A DNA stretch of 64,000 nt, from assembly GCA_943370175.1 (NCBI GenBank), contig CALRPU020000007.1, positions 87,627-151,626 on the forward strand. The letters are read 5' to 3'. Position numbers and translations under genes: made by a program. Source of the stretch: Ideonella_A intermedia_A. GTDB taxonomy: Bacteria; Pseudomonadota; Gammaproteobacteria; Burkholderiales; Burkholderiaceae_C. A model generated the notes under the pieces. It was given only the letters and a program-made list of their open reading frames with translations, was not told where the DNA came from and did no database searches. Numbering within the stretch: the stretch's first letter is position 1; the number at the start of each line of letters is the position of its first letter. Positions 55,820-64,000 of the stretch are shown here, one piece after another.

Positions 55820-56946
55820 ACTCCCCTGCGCAACGCGTCCTCGTCATCGGCGGGGGCTTTTCCGGCATGGCCGCGGCCATTGAGCTGCGCCGCCAGGGCC
55901 GCGACGTCGACCTCGTCGAGATCGACCCCGGCTGGCGCAGCTACGGCGCCGGCATCAGCCTGGGCGGCGCCACCCTGCGCGCCTTCCGCCAGCTGGGCGT
56001 GCTGGACGCCTTCCTGCAGCACGGCAACGCCAGCGACGGCGTCAAGCTGTGCCTGCCGCACGGCCCGGAGGTGGCCGAACTGCCCACGCCGCGGATTGCC
56101 GGCGCGGCGGTGCCGGGCGGCGGCGCCATCATGCGGCCGGTGCTGGCGCGGCTGCTGGCCGACGCCACCCGCGCCGCCGGTGCCCAGGTGCACCTGGGTT
56201 GCACCTTCACCGACATCGCCGAAGACGCCAACGGCGTGCACGTCAGCTTCACCGACGGCCAGCGGCGGCGCTACGACCTGGTGGTGGGCGCCGACGGCCT
56301 GTATTCGAAGGTGCGGCAGGCGGTGTTCCCCGACGCGCCCCGGCCGCGCTACAGCGGCCAGGCCGTGTGGCGCGCGGTGCTGCCGCGCCCGCCCGAGATC
56401 ACCACCGCCACGATGTGGATGGGGCCCCGCGTCAAGCCGGGCGTCAACCCGGTCTCGCGCGACGAGATGTACCTCTTCGTCACCGAGCCGCGGCCAACCA
56501 ACGACCACGTCGACCCGGCGCACTTCCCCGCACTGTTGCGCGGCTTGCTGGAAGACTTCGCCGCGCCGACGCTGCGGGCCATCCGCGCGCAGATCGACGA
56601 GCGGTCGCAGATCGTCTTCCGCCCGCTGGAGCAGCTGTTGATGCCGCGCCCCTGGTCGCGCGGGCGGGTGGTGCTGATCGGCGACACGGTGCACGCCACC
56701 ACGCCCCACCTGGCCAGCGGTGCGTGCATCGGCATCGAGGACGCGCTGGTGCTGGCCGATGAACTGGCCCGCGGCGGCGCCATGCCCGAGGCCCTGGCCG
56801 CCTTCGAGGCCCGCCGCTGGGAGCGCTGCCGCATGGTCGTCGACAACTCGGCCCGCCTGGGCGAGATCGAGGTGCATGGCGGCGACAAGGAAGAACACGC
56901 CCAACTGATGCGCCAGTCGCTGATGGCGCTGGCGCAGCCGATCTGA
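55816..56946 (+). CDS. FAD-dependent aromatic monooxygenase
   Basis: 376 residues of the single-component flavin hydroxylase group. FAD-binding GGGFSGMAAAIEL is at the N-terminus, the DG motif is GADGLYSKVR, and the GD motif is LIGDTVHATTPHLASGACIG. Such enzymes ortho-hydroxylate phenols or aromatic acids with NAD(P)H and O2 and could make the diol for the VOC dioxygenase. It is translationally coupled to the Rieske gene. Confidence 0.9.
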   Translation: MNSPAQRVLVIGGGFSGMAAAIELRRQGRDVDLVEIDPGWRSYGAGISLGGATLRAFRQLGVLDAFLQHGNASDGVKLCLPHGPEVAELPTPRIAGAAVPGGGAIMRPVLARLLADATRAAGAQVHLGCTFTDIAEDANGVHVSFTDGQRRRYDLVVGADGLYSKVRQAVFPDAPRPRYSGQAVWRAVLPRPPEITTATMWMGPRVKPGVNPVSRDEMYLFVTEPRPTNDHVDPAHFPALLRGLLEDFAAPTLRAIRAQIDERSQIVFRPLEQLLMPRPWSRGRVVLIGDTVHATTPHLASGACIGIEDALVLADELARGGAMPEALAAFEARRWERCRMVVDNSARLGEIEVHGGDKEEHAQLMRQSLMALAQPI

Positions 56947-56967
56947 CCGAACACCCAGGAGCAAGCC

Positions 56968-58137
56968 ATGATTCGAACGGATTCGCTGCGCGGCCGCGCC
57001 GCGCTGATGGTGGCGCATTGCGCCGGGATGGTCGACCTGGTGGCCTTGCCCGTGTGGGTGGGCACGCTGATCGCCCGCTACCGGCTGGACCCGCAGCAGG
57101 CGGGCCTGCTGGCCACCTTGTTCCTGGTGGGCGCGGTGGTGGCCAGCCTGGCCCTGGCCCCGCGCTTTCACCGGGTGCCGGGGCGCACGGTGGCGGTGCT
57201 GGGCTTCGGCCTGTCGGCGCTGGGCTTCTGGGCCTTGTCGGTCACGGACGACTTCGCCACGCTGGCCGTGCTGCACACGCTGTCGGGCGTGGCGGCCGGC
57301 TCGGCCTTGAGCGTGACGCACGGCACCATCGCTCGCAGCGCCAACCCGCACCGGCTGTTCGCGCTGGTGGGCATGGCGCTGGGCGTGTTCGCCATCGTCT
57401 TCCTGGGCGCCACGCCGCCGGTGGTGGCGGCGCTGGGCGGACCGGCCTTGTTCCTCGTCTTCGCCGGGGTCATGGCGGTGGCGGCGGTGGTGTGCCTGCT
57501 GGGCTTCCCGGTGGCGGACGCGGCGCCGCAGCGCCCGGCCGCGGCGGGCGCCGCCGAGGCCACGGGCCGCATTCCCGCGGCGGTGTGGTTCGGCATTGCC
57601 GGCATCGCGTGCATGGGGCTGGTGCAGTCGATGACCTTCAGCTTCCTGGAGCGCGTGGGCACCGACCGCGGCTTCGGCCTGGGCGCGGTCACGGGCGTGC
57701 TGATCGCCCTGGGCTTCGTCAACCTGTTCCCGGCCGTGCTGGCCGCGCTGCTGGAGCGGCGCTGGGCGGCGCGCACCGTCATGCTGGTGGGCCCGCTGCT
57801 GCAGGCGCTGCTGGTGGCCACCATCATGAACGCCACCGCCTTCGCGCCTTACGCCGCGGCGGCCTCGGTGTTTGCCGCGGTGATGATCTTCACCCACACC
57901 TTCGCCTTCGGCCTGCTGGCCCGGCTGGACACCAGCGGCCGCGCGATGGCGGCCACGCCGGCCATGCTGATGATCGGCGCGGCCGTCGGGCCGATCCTGG
58001 GCGGCACGCTGGTCAAGTCGCTGGGCTACGGCAGCCTGGGCGGCGCGGCCCTGGTCATCGCCGCGGTGGCGGCGGCCTGCTTCGCCCGCATTCCCCCCGC
58101 GCGGCCCGCCGCGCCCAGCCAGGAGGCCCTCGCATGA
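56968..58137 (+). CDS. Major facilitator superfamily transporter
   Basis: 389 residues with about twelve membrane helices in two halves. The loop-2 region is degenerate (RFHRVPGRTVAV), and helices are rich in Gly/Ala. It has no extended loops or fused domain. The position between the monooxygenase and the cyclase genes suggests uptake of the growth substrate or of an acidic intermediate. Its stop overlaps the next ATG. Confidence 0.85.
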   Translation: MIRTDSLRGRAALMVAHCAGMVDLVALPVWVGTLIARYRLDPQQAGLLATLFLVGAVVASLALAPRFHRVPGRTVAVLGFGLSALGFWALSVTDDFATLAVLHTLSGVAAGSALSVTHGTIARSANPHRLFALVGMALGVFAIVFLGATPPVVAALGGPALFLVFAGVMAVAAVVCLLGFPVADAAPQRPAAAGAAEATGRIPAAVWFGIAGIACMGLVQSMTFSFLERVGTDRGFGLGAVTGVLIALGFVNLFPAVLAALLERRWAARTVMLVGPLLQALLVATIMNATAFAPYAAAASVFAAVMIFTHTFAFGLLARLDTSGRAMAATPAMLMIGAAVGPILGGTLVKSLGYGSLGGAALVIAAVAAACFARIPPARPAAPSQEALA

Positions 58138-58952
58138 GCACGCCACGCCCCGTCCGGCGCTTCGTCGACCTGTCGATCTACCTTGAAAACGACGTGCTCA
58201 GCGACCCGCCACCGCTGGCGCCAAAGATCACCTACCAGAAGCACGCCGACACCCTGCCCGAGTTCATGGCCATGCTGCCCGGCACCCGGCCCGAGGACTA
58301 CCCCGACGGCGAAGCCGCCGCCGCGGAGTGGGTCACGCTGACCACCCACAACGGCACCCACCTGGACGCGCCCTGGCACTTCCATTCAACGCAGGACGCG
58401 AAGAACGGCGGCAGCCGGCCCAGCATCACCATCGACGAAGTGCCGCTGGAATGGTGCTTCCAGCCCGGCGTGAAGCTGGACTTCCGCCACCTGCCCGACG
58501 GCCACGTGGTGACCGCCGACGACGTGGCGGCCGAACTGGCGCGCATCGGGCACCGCCTGCAGCCGCTGGACATCGTCGTGGTCAACACCCGCGCGGGCAG
58601 CCGCTATGGCCACCCCGACTACCTGGGCGCCGGCTGCGGCATGGGCTACGCCGCCACCATGTACCTGCTGGAACGCGGCGTGCGCCTGACCGGCACCGAC
58701 GCCTGGAGCTGGGACGCCCCCTTCAGCCACACCGCCCGCCGCGTGGCCGAAACCGGCGACACCCGGCTGATCTGGGAAGGCCACAAGGCCGGCCGCGACA
58801 TCGGCTACTGCCACCTGGAAAAGCTGCACAACCTGGAAGCGCTGCCGCCCCACGGCTTCACCATCAGCTGTTTCCCCCACAAGATCCGCGGCGCCTCGGC
58901 CGGCTGGACACGCGCGGTCGCCATCTTCGAAGACGCCCCGACCCCACCGTGA
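58134..58952 (+). CDS. Cyclase-family (kynurenine formamidase-like) metal hydrolase
   Basis: 272 residues. The metal-binding signature HNGTHLDAPWHF (HxGTHxDxPxH) is complete, and the second half has NTRAGSRYGHPDY and a late TGTDAWSWD. Family members hydrolyse amides or lactones such as formylkynurenine, or isatin. In this cluster an amide- or lactone-opening step is the likely role. Overlaps both neighbours by 4 bases. Confidence 0.88.
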   Translation: MSTPRPVRRFVDLSIYLENDVLSDPPPLAPKITYQKHADTLPEFMAMLPGTRPEDYPDGEAAAAEWVTLTTHNGTHLDAPWHFHSTQDAKNGGSRPSITIDEVPLEWCFQPGVKLDFRHLPDGHVVTADDVAAELARIGHRLQPLDIVVVNTRAGSRYGHPDYLGAGCGMGYAATMYLLERGVRLTGTDAWSWDAPFSHTARRVAETGDTRLIWEGHKAGRDIGYCHLEKLHNLEALPPHGFTISCFPHKIRGASAGWTRAVAIFEDAPTPP

Positions 58953-59578
58953 GCACCCTGAACCGCACGAACCACCTGAGCCGCAGTTGCATGAGCCGCA
59001 TGAACCCCCCCGCCCCCTTTCCGCCCATCGAACGCGTGGTCACCGGCCACGACGCCCACGGCCGCGCGGTGGTGGCCCAGCGTGGCCCGCTGCCCACCGT
59101 GGTCGAACTGGCCGCGATTCCAGGCACCGTGTTCCACGAGGTCTGGTCCACCACCGGCGCGCCCGCGCCGGTGGACAACGGGCCCGACCCGACCACCGGG
59201 CCGCTGAGCCTGCCGCCCCCGCGCCACGGCACGCGCATCCGCTTTGTCGACATTCCACCCGACACGGCCGAGTTCCTGGCGCAAGGCGCCGCGGTGATGA
59301 AGGACGCCTTCGCCGAAATCGGTGACGAAAGCGCCAGCACCGTGGAGGCGAAGTCGCCGCACCCGCTGATGCACCGCACCGAGAGCGTCGACTACGGCGT
59401 CGTCATCGACGGCGAACTCACGCTGGTGCTGGACGAGGGCGAGGTGCCGCTGCGCGCGGGCAGCGTCGTCGTGCAGCGCGGCACCAACCACGCCTGGGCC
59501 AACCGCTCGGGCCGCCCCTGCCGCATGCTGTTCGTGCTGGTGGACGGCGCCTTCGCGGCCGACATCGCCGCCCGCTGA
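58949..59578 (+). CDS. Cupin-domain protein
   Basis: 209 residues if started at GTG 58949, which overlaps the previous stop as GTGA; ATG 58991 or 59000 are alternatives. A single cupin barrel lies at the C-terminus (SVDYGVVIDGELTLVLDEGEV, then GSVVVQRGTNHAWANRSG). The first metal motif lacks two of the usual histidines (MHRTESVDYGVV), while the second keeps H in TNHAW. It could be a decarboxylase, isomerase or sensor-like protein; the reaction is not clear. Confidence 0.8.
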   Translation: MSTLNRTNHLSRSCMSRMNPPAPFPPIERVVTGHDAHGRAVVAQRGPLPTVVELAAIPGTVFHEVWSTTGAPAPVDNGPDPTTGPLSLPPPRHGTRIRFVDIPPDTAEFLAQGAAVMKDAFAEIGDESASTVEAKSPHPLMHRTESVDYGVVIDGELTLVLDEGEVPLRAGSVVVQRGTNHAWANRSGRPCRMLFVLVDGAFAADIAAR

Positions 59579-59597
59579 CACCCGCCGGAGCACCCCC

Positions 59598-60581
59598 ATG
59601 AAATTCGCCAGCCTGAACGACGGCAGCTTGGACGGGCGCTTGCTCGTCGTGTCGCGCGACCTGCAACGCGCCGTCCCCGTGCCCGGGCTCGCGCCCAGCC
59701 TGATCGACGCGCTGCAACGCTGGGCGGCCTTGCGGCAGCCGCTGCAGGACGTCAGCGACGCGCTGAACCGCGGCGAGGCGCCGGGCAGCACCGCCTTCGA
59801 CCCCGCGCGCTGCGGCGCGCCCCTGCCGCGCAGCCCGCAGTGGCTGGACGGCTCGGCCTTCCTGAACCACAGCGCGCTGATGGACCAGGCCTTCAACAAG
59901 CCCCCGCCGCCACTGGTCGACACCGTGCCCATGATGTACCAGGGCGCCAGCGACGACTTCCTCGGCCCGCACGCCGACGTGCCGCTGCCGTCCGAAGACG
60001 ACGGCATCGACTTCGAAGGCGAGTTCGGCGTGGTCACCGACGCGGTGCCCATGGGCGTGACGCCGCAGCGCGCACTGGACCACGTGCGCCTGCTGATGCA
60101 GCTCAACGACTGGAGCCTGCGTGCGCTGGGCCCGCACGAAATGAAGACCGGCTTCGGCTTCCTGCAGGCCAAGCCTTCCACCGCCTTCGCCCCGGTGGCG
60201 GTCACGCCCGACGAACTGGGCGAGGCCTGGCGGGGTGGCCGGGTGCAGTTGCCGCTGCACGTTCAATGGAACGGGCAGCGCTTCGGCGAACCGCACGGCG
60301 GCGAAATGAGCTTCCACTTCGGCCAGTTGATCGCCCACGCCGCCCGCACGCGGCGCCTGAGCGCGGGCTGCATCGTGGGCTCGGGCACGGTCAGCAACGC
60401 CGCGCGCAGCGCCGGGTCGGCCTGCATTGCCGAGCGCCGCGTGATCGAGAAGATCGACCTCGGCGAGGTGCGCACCGGCTTCATGGCTTTCGGCGACCGG
60501 GTGCGCATGGAGGCCCGGTCCGCGGACGGCGGGCCCGGCCCCTTCGGCGTCATCGACCAGCGCGTGGTGCGCGCCACCTGA
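59598..60581 (+). CDS. Fumarylacetoacetate hydrolase family protein
   Basis: 327 residues. The FAH fold is shown by DDGIDFEGEFGVV (metal ligands), LLMQLNDWSLRAL and a late GSGTVSN. An N-terminal domain of about 80 residues resembles the SH3-like part of true fumarylacetoacetases. Members hydrolyse the C-C bond of acylpyruvates or act as hydratases and decarboxylases in aromatic pathways. It follows the cupin gene by 19 bases. Confidence 0.9.
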   Translation: MKFASLNDGSLDGRLLVVSRDLQRAVPVPGLAPSLIDALQRWAALRQPLQDVSDALNRGEAPGSTAFDPARCGAPLPRSPQWLDGSAFLNHSALMDQAFNKPPPPLVDTVPMMYQGASDDFLGPHADVPLPSEDDGIDFEGEFGVVTDAVPMGVTPQRALDHVRLLMQLNDWSLRALGPHEMKTGFGFLQAKPSTAFAPVAVTPDELGEAWRGGRVQLPLHVQWNGQRFGEPHGGEMSFHFGQLIAHAARTRRLSAGCIVGSGTVSNAARSAGSACIAERRVIEKIDLGEVRTGFMAFGDRVRMEARSADGGPGPFGVIDQRVVRAT

Positions 60582-60597
60582 GCCGGAGCGCCCCGCG

Positions 60598-61566
60598 ATG
60601 AAGGTCCTGATCACCGGCGCCAACGGCTTTGTCGGGCGCGCCCTGGCCCGCCACCTGGTGCGCGCGCCCGTGCTGCGGGGCCGCGCCCTCAGCGAGCTCA
60701 CGCTGCTGGACCAGGCCCTGGACGCCGACGGGCCGGACGGCCCGGGCCAGGCGCTGGTGCGGCCGGTGCGCGCCGACCTGGGCGACATCGGCTGGCTCAC
60801 CGCGTGGTTGGACGAGCACCCGCAAGAGCTCGTCTTCCACCTGGCCAGCGTGCCCGGCGGCACCGCCGAGCAGCAGGTGGACCTGGCCCGGCGGGTCAAC
60901 CTGGACGCCACCATCGCGCTGCTGGACGCGGGCCGGCGCCGCCTGCCTGCCAGCGGCGCGGCGCCCGTCTTCGTCTTCGCCAGCTCCATCGCGGTCTTCG
61001 GCACGATGAGCGCGCCGGTCGACGACCACACCCTGCCCTGCCCGGCCCTGGGCTACGGCGCCCACAAGCTGATGGCCGAAACCCTGCTGGCCGACCACCA
61101 CCGCCGCGGCTGGGTGCAGGGCCTGGCGCTGCGCCTGCCCGGGGTGCTGGCCCGGCCGCCAGCACGCACCGGCCAGTTGTCCGCCTTCCTCAGCGACATC
61201 GTGCGCGAACTGGCCGCCGGTCGCCCCTTCACCTGCCCGACCCGCCCGCAAGCGCGCACCTGGGCGTCCTCGCTGCCCTGTGTGGTGCAAGCCTTGCTGC
61301 ACGCCGCGAACATGGACCACACGCGCTGGCCCGGCCCGCGCGCGCTGACCCTGCCCACGCTGCACTTCTCGATGACCGCTCTGGTGGACGCCATCGGCGC
61401 GGTGCACGGCACCCCGGCGCAGGAACTGGTGCGCTGGCAGCCCGACGAGCGCACCGAAGCCTTGTTCGGCCGCTGCCCGCCCCTGACCACCGCCGCCGCC
61501 GACGCCGCCGGCTTCCGCCACGACGGCACGCTGGACCACCTGGTGCGCGCCGCACTGGCACCATGA
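60598..61566 (+). CDS. Extended SDR (NAD-dependent epimerase/dehydratase, DenD-like)
   Basis: 322 residues. NAD-binding GANGFVGRAL is at the N-terminus, SSIAVFG carries the catalytic Ser, and YGAHK the Tyr-x-x-x-Lys pair. The C-terminal region resembles D-erythronate dehydrogenase (DenD) and related enzymes. It is the last gene of the plus-strand cluster. A sugar-acid or hydroxy-acid substrate is possible, which is unexpected in an aromatic pathway. Confidence 0.85.
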   Translation: MKVLITGANGFVGRALARHLVRAPVLRGRALSELTLLDQALDADGPDGPGQALVRPVRADLGDIGWLTAWLDEHPQELVFHLASVPGGTAEQQVDLARRVNLDATIALLDAGRRRLPASGAAPVFVFASSIAVFGTMSAPVDDHTLPCPALGYGAHKLMAETLLADHHRRGWVQGLALRLPGVLARPPARTGQLSAFLSDIVRELAAGRPFTCPTRPQARTWASSLPCVVQALLHAANMDHTRWPGPRALTLPTLHFSMTALVDAIGAVHGTPAQELVRWQPDERTEALFGRCPPLTTAAADAAGFRHDGTLDHLVRAALAP

Positions 61567-61600
61567 AAAACCCCCGCACGCACAGGGTGCGCCGGGGGTT
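61565..61600 (-). terminator. Intrinsic terminator
   Basis: AACCCCCG (61569-61576) pairs with CGGGGGTT (61593-61600), with further pairing inside. Read on the minus strand the stem is followed by TTTTT, so it ends transcripts coming from the DUF3037 operon. It may also slow plus-strand transcription at the end of the cluster. Confidence 0.7.
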
Positions 61601-61868
61601 GGCTGGCAGGTGGGCTTGAGCGCCGGAGGCGCCCAGGCGGTCTTGTCACATGTTCGATCATCACTTCCCAATCGGCCGCTAAGCCAGCATTCATGCGGGT
61701 TCTCTGCCACTGGGATTTGACCGTGGCCCCATCCGTGGCCCCGTTCACCACCCTGCCCTTGAACAGCACCGGTTGGCCCAGGCCACGGCCGCATCCCGCT
61801 CGCCCCTCTGTCGCGCGGATGCCGCATCGCGCTATCCAGCCGACCCGGATCGCTTGGTGAACCGTGTG
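61601..61868. other. Gap between the catabolic cluster and the HipA-like group
   Basis: About 270 bases without a gene. Two close copies of GTGGCCCC (about 61722-61743) recall the TGCCCCC repeats next to the element A integrase start, so an eroded integration end is possible. No att core or integrase fragment could be confirmed. Confidence 0.3.
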
Positions 61869-62696
61869 TCAGCCCGTCGCGAACTCAGCGATGGAATCCT
61901 GTGCGTCATCCGCCACGGTCCTCACCTCTTCGAGCTCCAACTCTCTGCAGATGTCCTGGAAGGCGGCAAAGCGCTTCAGGTCACTCTGCGCCGGGCCTCG
62001 CACGGCGAAGAGCACGTCATGCGGCAGTAGGTCGCGCTTACGCAGCCGTTGAATGCGCTGCAACCAGGTCCCACCGTGGTCATAGATCCCCATCGGCTCG
62101 GCCTGGTTCAGATTGAACGGTTTGATGATCTTGGCGACCGTCGCTCCCCGCTGCTGCACGAGCGGGAACTTGACGTAGACCTCATCGTCACCGACCCTCG
62201 CAGGCCGGAACGGCAGCTTGAGTTCGAGGCTACCGAGGAGGGCCTTGATGCGCCGCTCGATCTCTTGCTCGACGTACTCGGGCGTCGCGAAAGCGCGATC
62301 CACGTAGTGGTCGAACTTCTCTGCAAGCTCGCGCGCCGGGTCGTCGGTGAGAACGACACGGGGCATGCTGAATCGGATGATGGCTTCCCGGGGATGAACC
62401 AACCCCTCAAACACCTCGCGCAGCACCTCTGGCCGACCCGTCGCCATCTGGCGAGTGACCAACTCGTCGATCCGCTGAAGCTCGGTCCGAATACCCTGCA
62501 CAGCCCGTGCGAACACGGTTCGCGGCAGCTCCTCGAAGAAGCTCGTGATCCGCTTCGTCTTCCGTGTGTTCTGAAGCTTGAAGCCGAAGTAGCCTGTCTG
62601 CGGGCAAACCATCGCGACACCGACGTTGGCGAACTCGCCAGTCTCGAGGTACGGAACGAACTGAACCACGGCATAGCGGCATGCGACTTGTTTCAT
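61869..62696 (-). CDS. DUF3037 domain protein
   Basis: 275 residues from ATG 62696, with GGAGG 5 bases upstream and a 4-bp overlap with the HipA-like stop. The N-terminus (RYAVVQFVPYLETGEFANVGV) is the DUF3037 signature; the rest is mixed alpha/beta with KALLGSLELKLPFRP. Genes of this family commonly follow a HipA-like kinase gene, as here. Their joint function is not established; a toxin-antitoxin or stress role has been suggested by context only. Confidence 0.85.
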   Translation of the reverse strand: MKQVACRYAVVQFVPYLETGEFANVGVAMVCPQTGYFGFKLQNTRKTKRITSFFEELPRTVFARAVQGIRTELQRIDELVTRQMATGRPEVLREVFEGLVHPREAIIRFSMPRVVLTDDPARELAEKFDHYVDRAFATPEYVEQEIERRIKALLGSLELKLPFRPARVGDDEVYVKFPLVQQRGATVAKIIKPFNLNQAEPMGIYDHGGTWLQRIQRLRKRDLLPHDVLFAVRGPAQSDLKRFAAFQDICRELELEEVRTVADDAQDSIAEFATG

Positions 62697-63433
62697 ACCG
62701 TCCTCCATAGGTCATCCGTTGCACATCGCGACAGCGCCGCCATCGCGCCTTCCCTGTCGAAGTTTGCCGGCAGGTCGAACTCCGAATTTTCCCACAGCCA
62801 CTCGGGCGGCGCCGTCTGCAGCGCCAGCATGGCCGCCGGTAGCGCAGCATTCAAGCGACGACCATACTCCGCACGGCTGACCAGATCTTCGACCAGCTCC
62901 TGCCATTGTGAGGCGAAGACATGGTGCTGGAGGAACTCGGCTGCGTCAAAGCCCGGGTCCAGCGCCAAGTTGTGGTCGATGACGACCAGCGACTCGTGCT
63001 CCTGATCCCACAGCAGGTTTGGGTTGCCCGTCAGGCGGTCCACGTTGTGAACCCACCAGTCAAAGACCAAGACGTCCCGCTGTACCGACTTGGGGACACG
63101 TGGCGCCATCCCAAGTTCGAGCCAGCTGGTGCCGCGATGCTGACGCGATCCGAACGCAGGCAGGCAGCCAAGCTGGCGCCAGTCAGCGGGCAGTTCCGCA
63201 TGCAGCGTCTCGTCGATCTGGACGAGGCTGAAGGGTGGGATGTTCAGCTCGAAGGCTTGGGCAAGGTGCGCGCAAATCCACTCACGCCACAGGCTTGCAC
63301 GGTTGGTCTGCTGGCCTTTGACGAAGTACAGGCTGCCATCTTCGGCAACGCACTTGAAAGGCAGCGACTTGCCCTGCTCGGCCGGGCCGAGCACCTCGCG
63401 AATCTGCAGGATGGGCTGCACGACAGGTGGCAT
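62693..63433 (-). CDS. HipA-like kinase (HipA_2 family)
   Basis: 246 residues from ATG 63433. A compact HipA/PI3K-like kinase: glycine-poor N-lobe with YFVKGQQTNR, catalytic region VFDWWVHNVDRLTGNPNLLW and metal-binding VVIDHNLAL. It lacks the N-terminal DNA-contacting part and the HipB-binding regions of E. coli HipA. Coupled to DUF3037 downstream. It may phosphorylate a tRNA synthetase or another target; this is inferred. Confidence 0.82.
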   Translation of the reverse strand: MPPVVQPILQIREVLGPAEQGKSLPFKCVAEDGSLYFVKGQQTNRASLWREWICAHLAQAFELNIPPFSLVQIDETLHAELPADWRQLGCLPAFGSRQHRGTSWLELGMAPRVPKSVQRDVLVFDWWVHNVDRLTGNPNLLWDQEHESLVVIDHNLALDPGFDAAEFLQHHVFASQWQELVEDLVSRAEYGRRLNAALPAAMLALQTAPPEWLWENSEFDLPANFDREGAMAALSRCATDDLWRTV

Positions 63434-63438
63434 GGACT

Positions 63439-64000
63439 TCAGACTTCCTCTGGCGCCGCCAGCGTCCACACCCGCTTGAGCGGGATCAGCGCCCGCAGGT
63501 CGGCGTCGAGCTTGTCGTACACCCCGAGCAGTTCGTCGATCAGGTCGTCGGCGTCCCATAGCCGCACGTGGAAGAACTGCTGCGTCTCGTCGCGATCGAT
63601 GCTGCTCTTGAACCCGCCCCAGCACACCAGCAGGCCATGGGTGGCGTTGACCTTCTTCATCACACCGCCCAGCGCGTCCAGCACCGTGCGCTCGATCGGA
63701 CTCTGCTGTGACTTGACCTGCACGCAGATGCGCGGCTCGGAGAACCCGAACGTGCCGGGCGCGGCCAAGATGTCGATGCCGCCATCCGGGCCCGGCGGGC
63801 TGATGTGGGTGCTGAACCCCTGTGCCCGCAAGATGGCGCCGACCAGCTCGGCCATGCCGTGCCCCTTGAACCGCGCGAGAACCAGCTTAGTGATCTGGTC
63901 GCGGCCCGAACGCTCCACGTCGAAGTGCGCTTCGATGACAGGCGGCTGTTCGTTCGACGCCGGCTTGCCCTTCTGGCCTGGCGTCGGCGCCGACGCCCCC
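63439..64000 (-). CDS. Mrr-like restriction endonuclease domain protein, 5'-truncated
   Basis: The frame is open to the window edge, so the start is outside; the GTG at 63918 is internal, because upstream codons continue with protein-like sequence (IEAHFDVERSGRDQ). The visible part has the Mrr_cat fold with GPDGGIDIL and VQVKSQQ, the D-QxK nuclease motif. Mrr proteins cut modified foreign DNA. It ends 6 bases before the HipA-like start, so the three genes probably form one operon. Confidence 0.82.
   Translation of the reverse strand, partial: GASAPTPGQKGKPASNEQPPVIEAHFDVERSGRDQITKLVLARFKGHGMAELVGAILRAQGFSTHISPPGPDGGIDILAAPGTFGFSEPRICVQVKSQQSPIERTVLDALGGVMKKVNATHGLLVCWGGFKSSIDRDETQQFFHVRLWDADDLIDELLGVYDKLDADLRALIPLKRVWTLAAPEEV

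Noticed and set aside
55741..58146. An 801-residue minus-strand frame opposite the FAD monooxygenase and MFS genes
   Set aside because: Antisense shadow with Arg/His/Gly-rich low-complexity sequence and no motif.
61722..61743. GTGGCCCC repeat as proof of another integrase end
   Set aside because: Only a short motif match; no att core, integrase fragment or tRNA is present, so it is kept as a hint and not as a feature.

Overview
The window is high-GC, tightly packed DNA of a betaproteobacterium, most likely of the order Burkholderiales. The basis is the run cysS - DNA glycosylase - accA - tilS - lysC - tRNA-Ser, the clpS-clpA pair, and the overall gene content. Both ends cut a gene: nadC on the left and an Mrr-like nuclease gene on the right.

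Layout. 1-3027 is core sequence: the 3' part of nadC, a ComFB-like gene and a hybrid-free sensor histidine kinase. 3711-25732 is an accessory block inserted at the 3' end of tRNA-Ser(GCT). It reads as two integrative elements in tandem, each ending in its own P4-type tyrosine integrase next to an att copy of the tRNA 3' end, with the eroded end of a third element on the far left. Element A (3711-11506) carries a low-GC 823-residue nuclease/NTPase fusion (candidate phage defence), an intact IS3-family insertion and a second, different integrase. Element B (11493-25732) is phage-like: two helix-turn-helix proteins, a replication initiator containing out-of-frame iterons, a DnaC-like loader, SSB, a tape-measure protein and an HK97 gp10-like protein. 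I recognise no capsid, portal or large terminase gene in it, so it is either a decayed prophage or a satellite.

25719-43980 is core again: tRNA-Ser, lysC, tilS, accA, a DNA glycosylase and cysS on the minus strand. These are followed by two cyclophilins that bracket a three-gene overlapping operon (TPR protein, FimV-like protein, L,D-transpeptidase) whose products share a C-terminal NTF2-like domain. Then come lpxH, mtfA, clpA/clpS, a cold-shock gene with a clear promoter, rarD, a MaiA-like GST and an amidohydrolase.

44128-61566 is a catabolic cluster, almost all on the plus strand and next to a divergent LysR-type regulator. It encodes an SDR, a DUF1302 outer-membrane protein, a DUF1329 protein, a YCF48-like protein, an RND/MMPL transporter, an NTF2-like protein, an alpha/beta C-C hydrolase, an extradiol-type VOC dioxygenase, a small Rieske protein, an FAD monooxygenase, an MFS transporter, a cyclase-family hydrolase, a cupin, an FAH-family hydrolase and an extended SDR. 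Many of these genes overlap by 4 bases. Together they look like uptake or export plus hydroxylation, ring cleavage and hydrolysis of an aromatic or other cyclic compound that I cannot name. A related palindrome sits in the two divergent intergenic regions beside the regulator and beside the SDR. 61567-64000 holds a minus-strand group: DUF3037 protein, HipA-like kinase and a partial Mrr-like nuclease.
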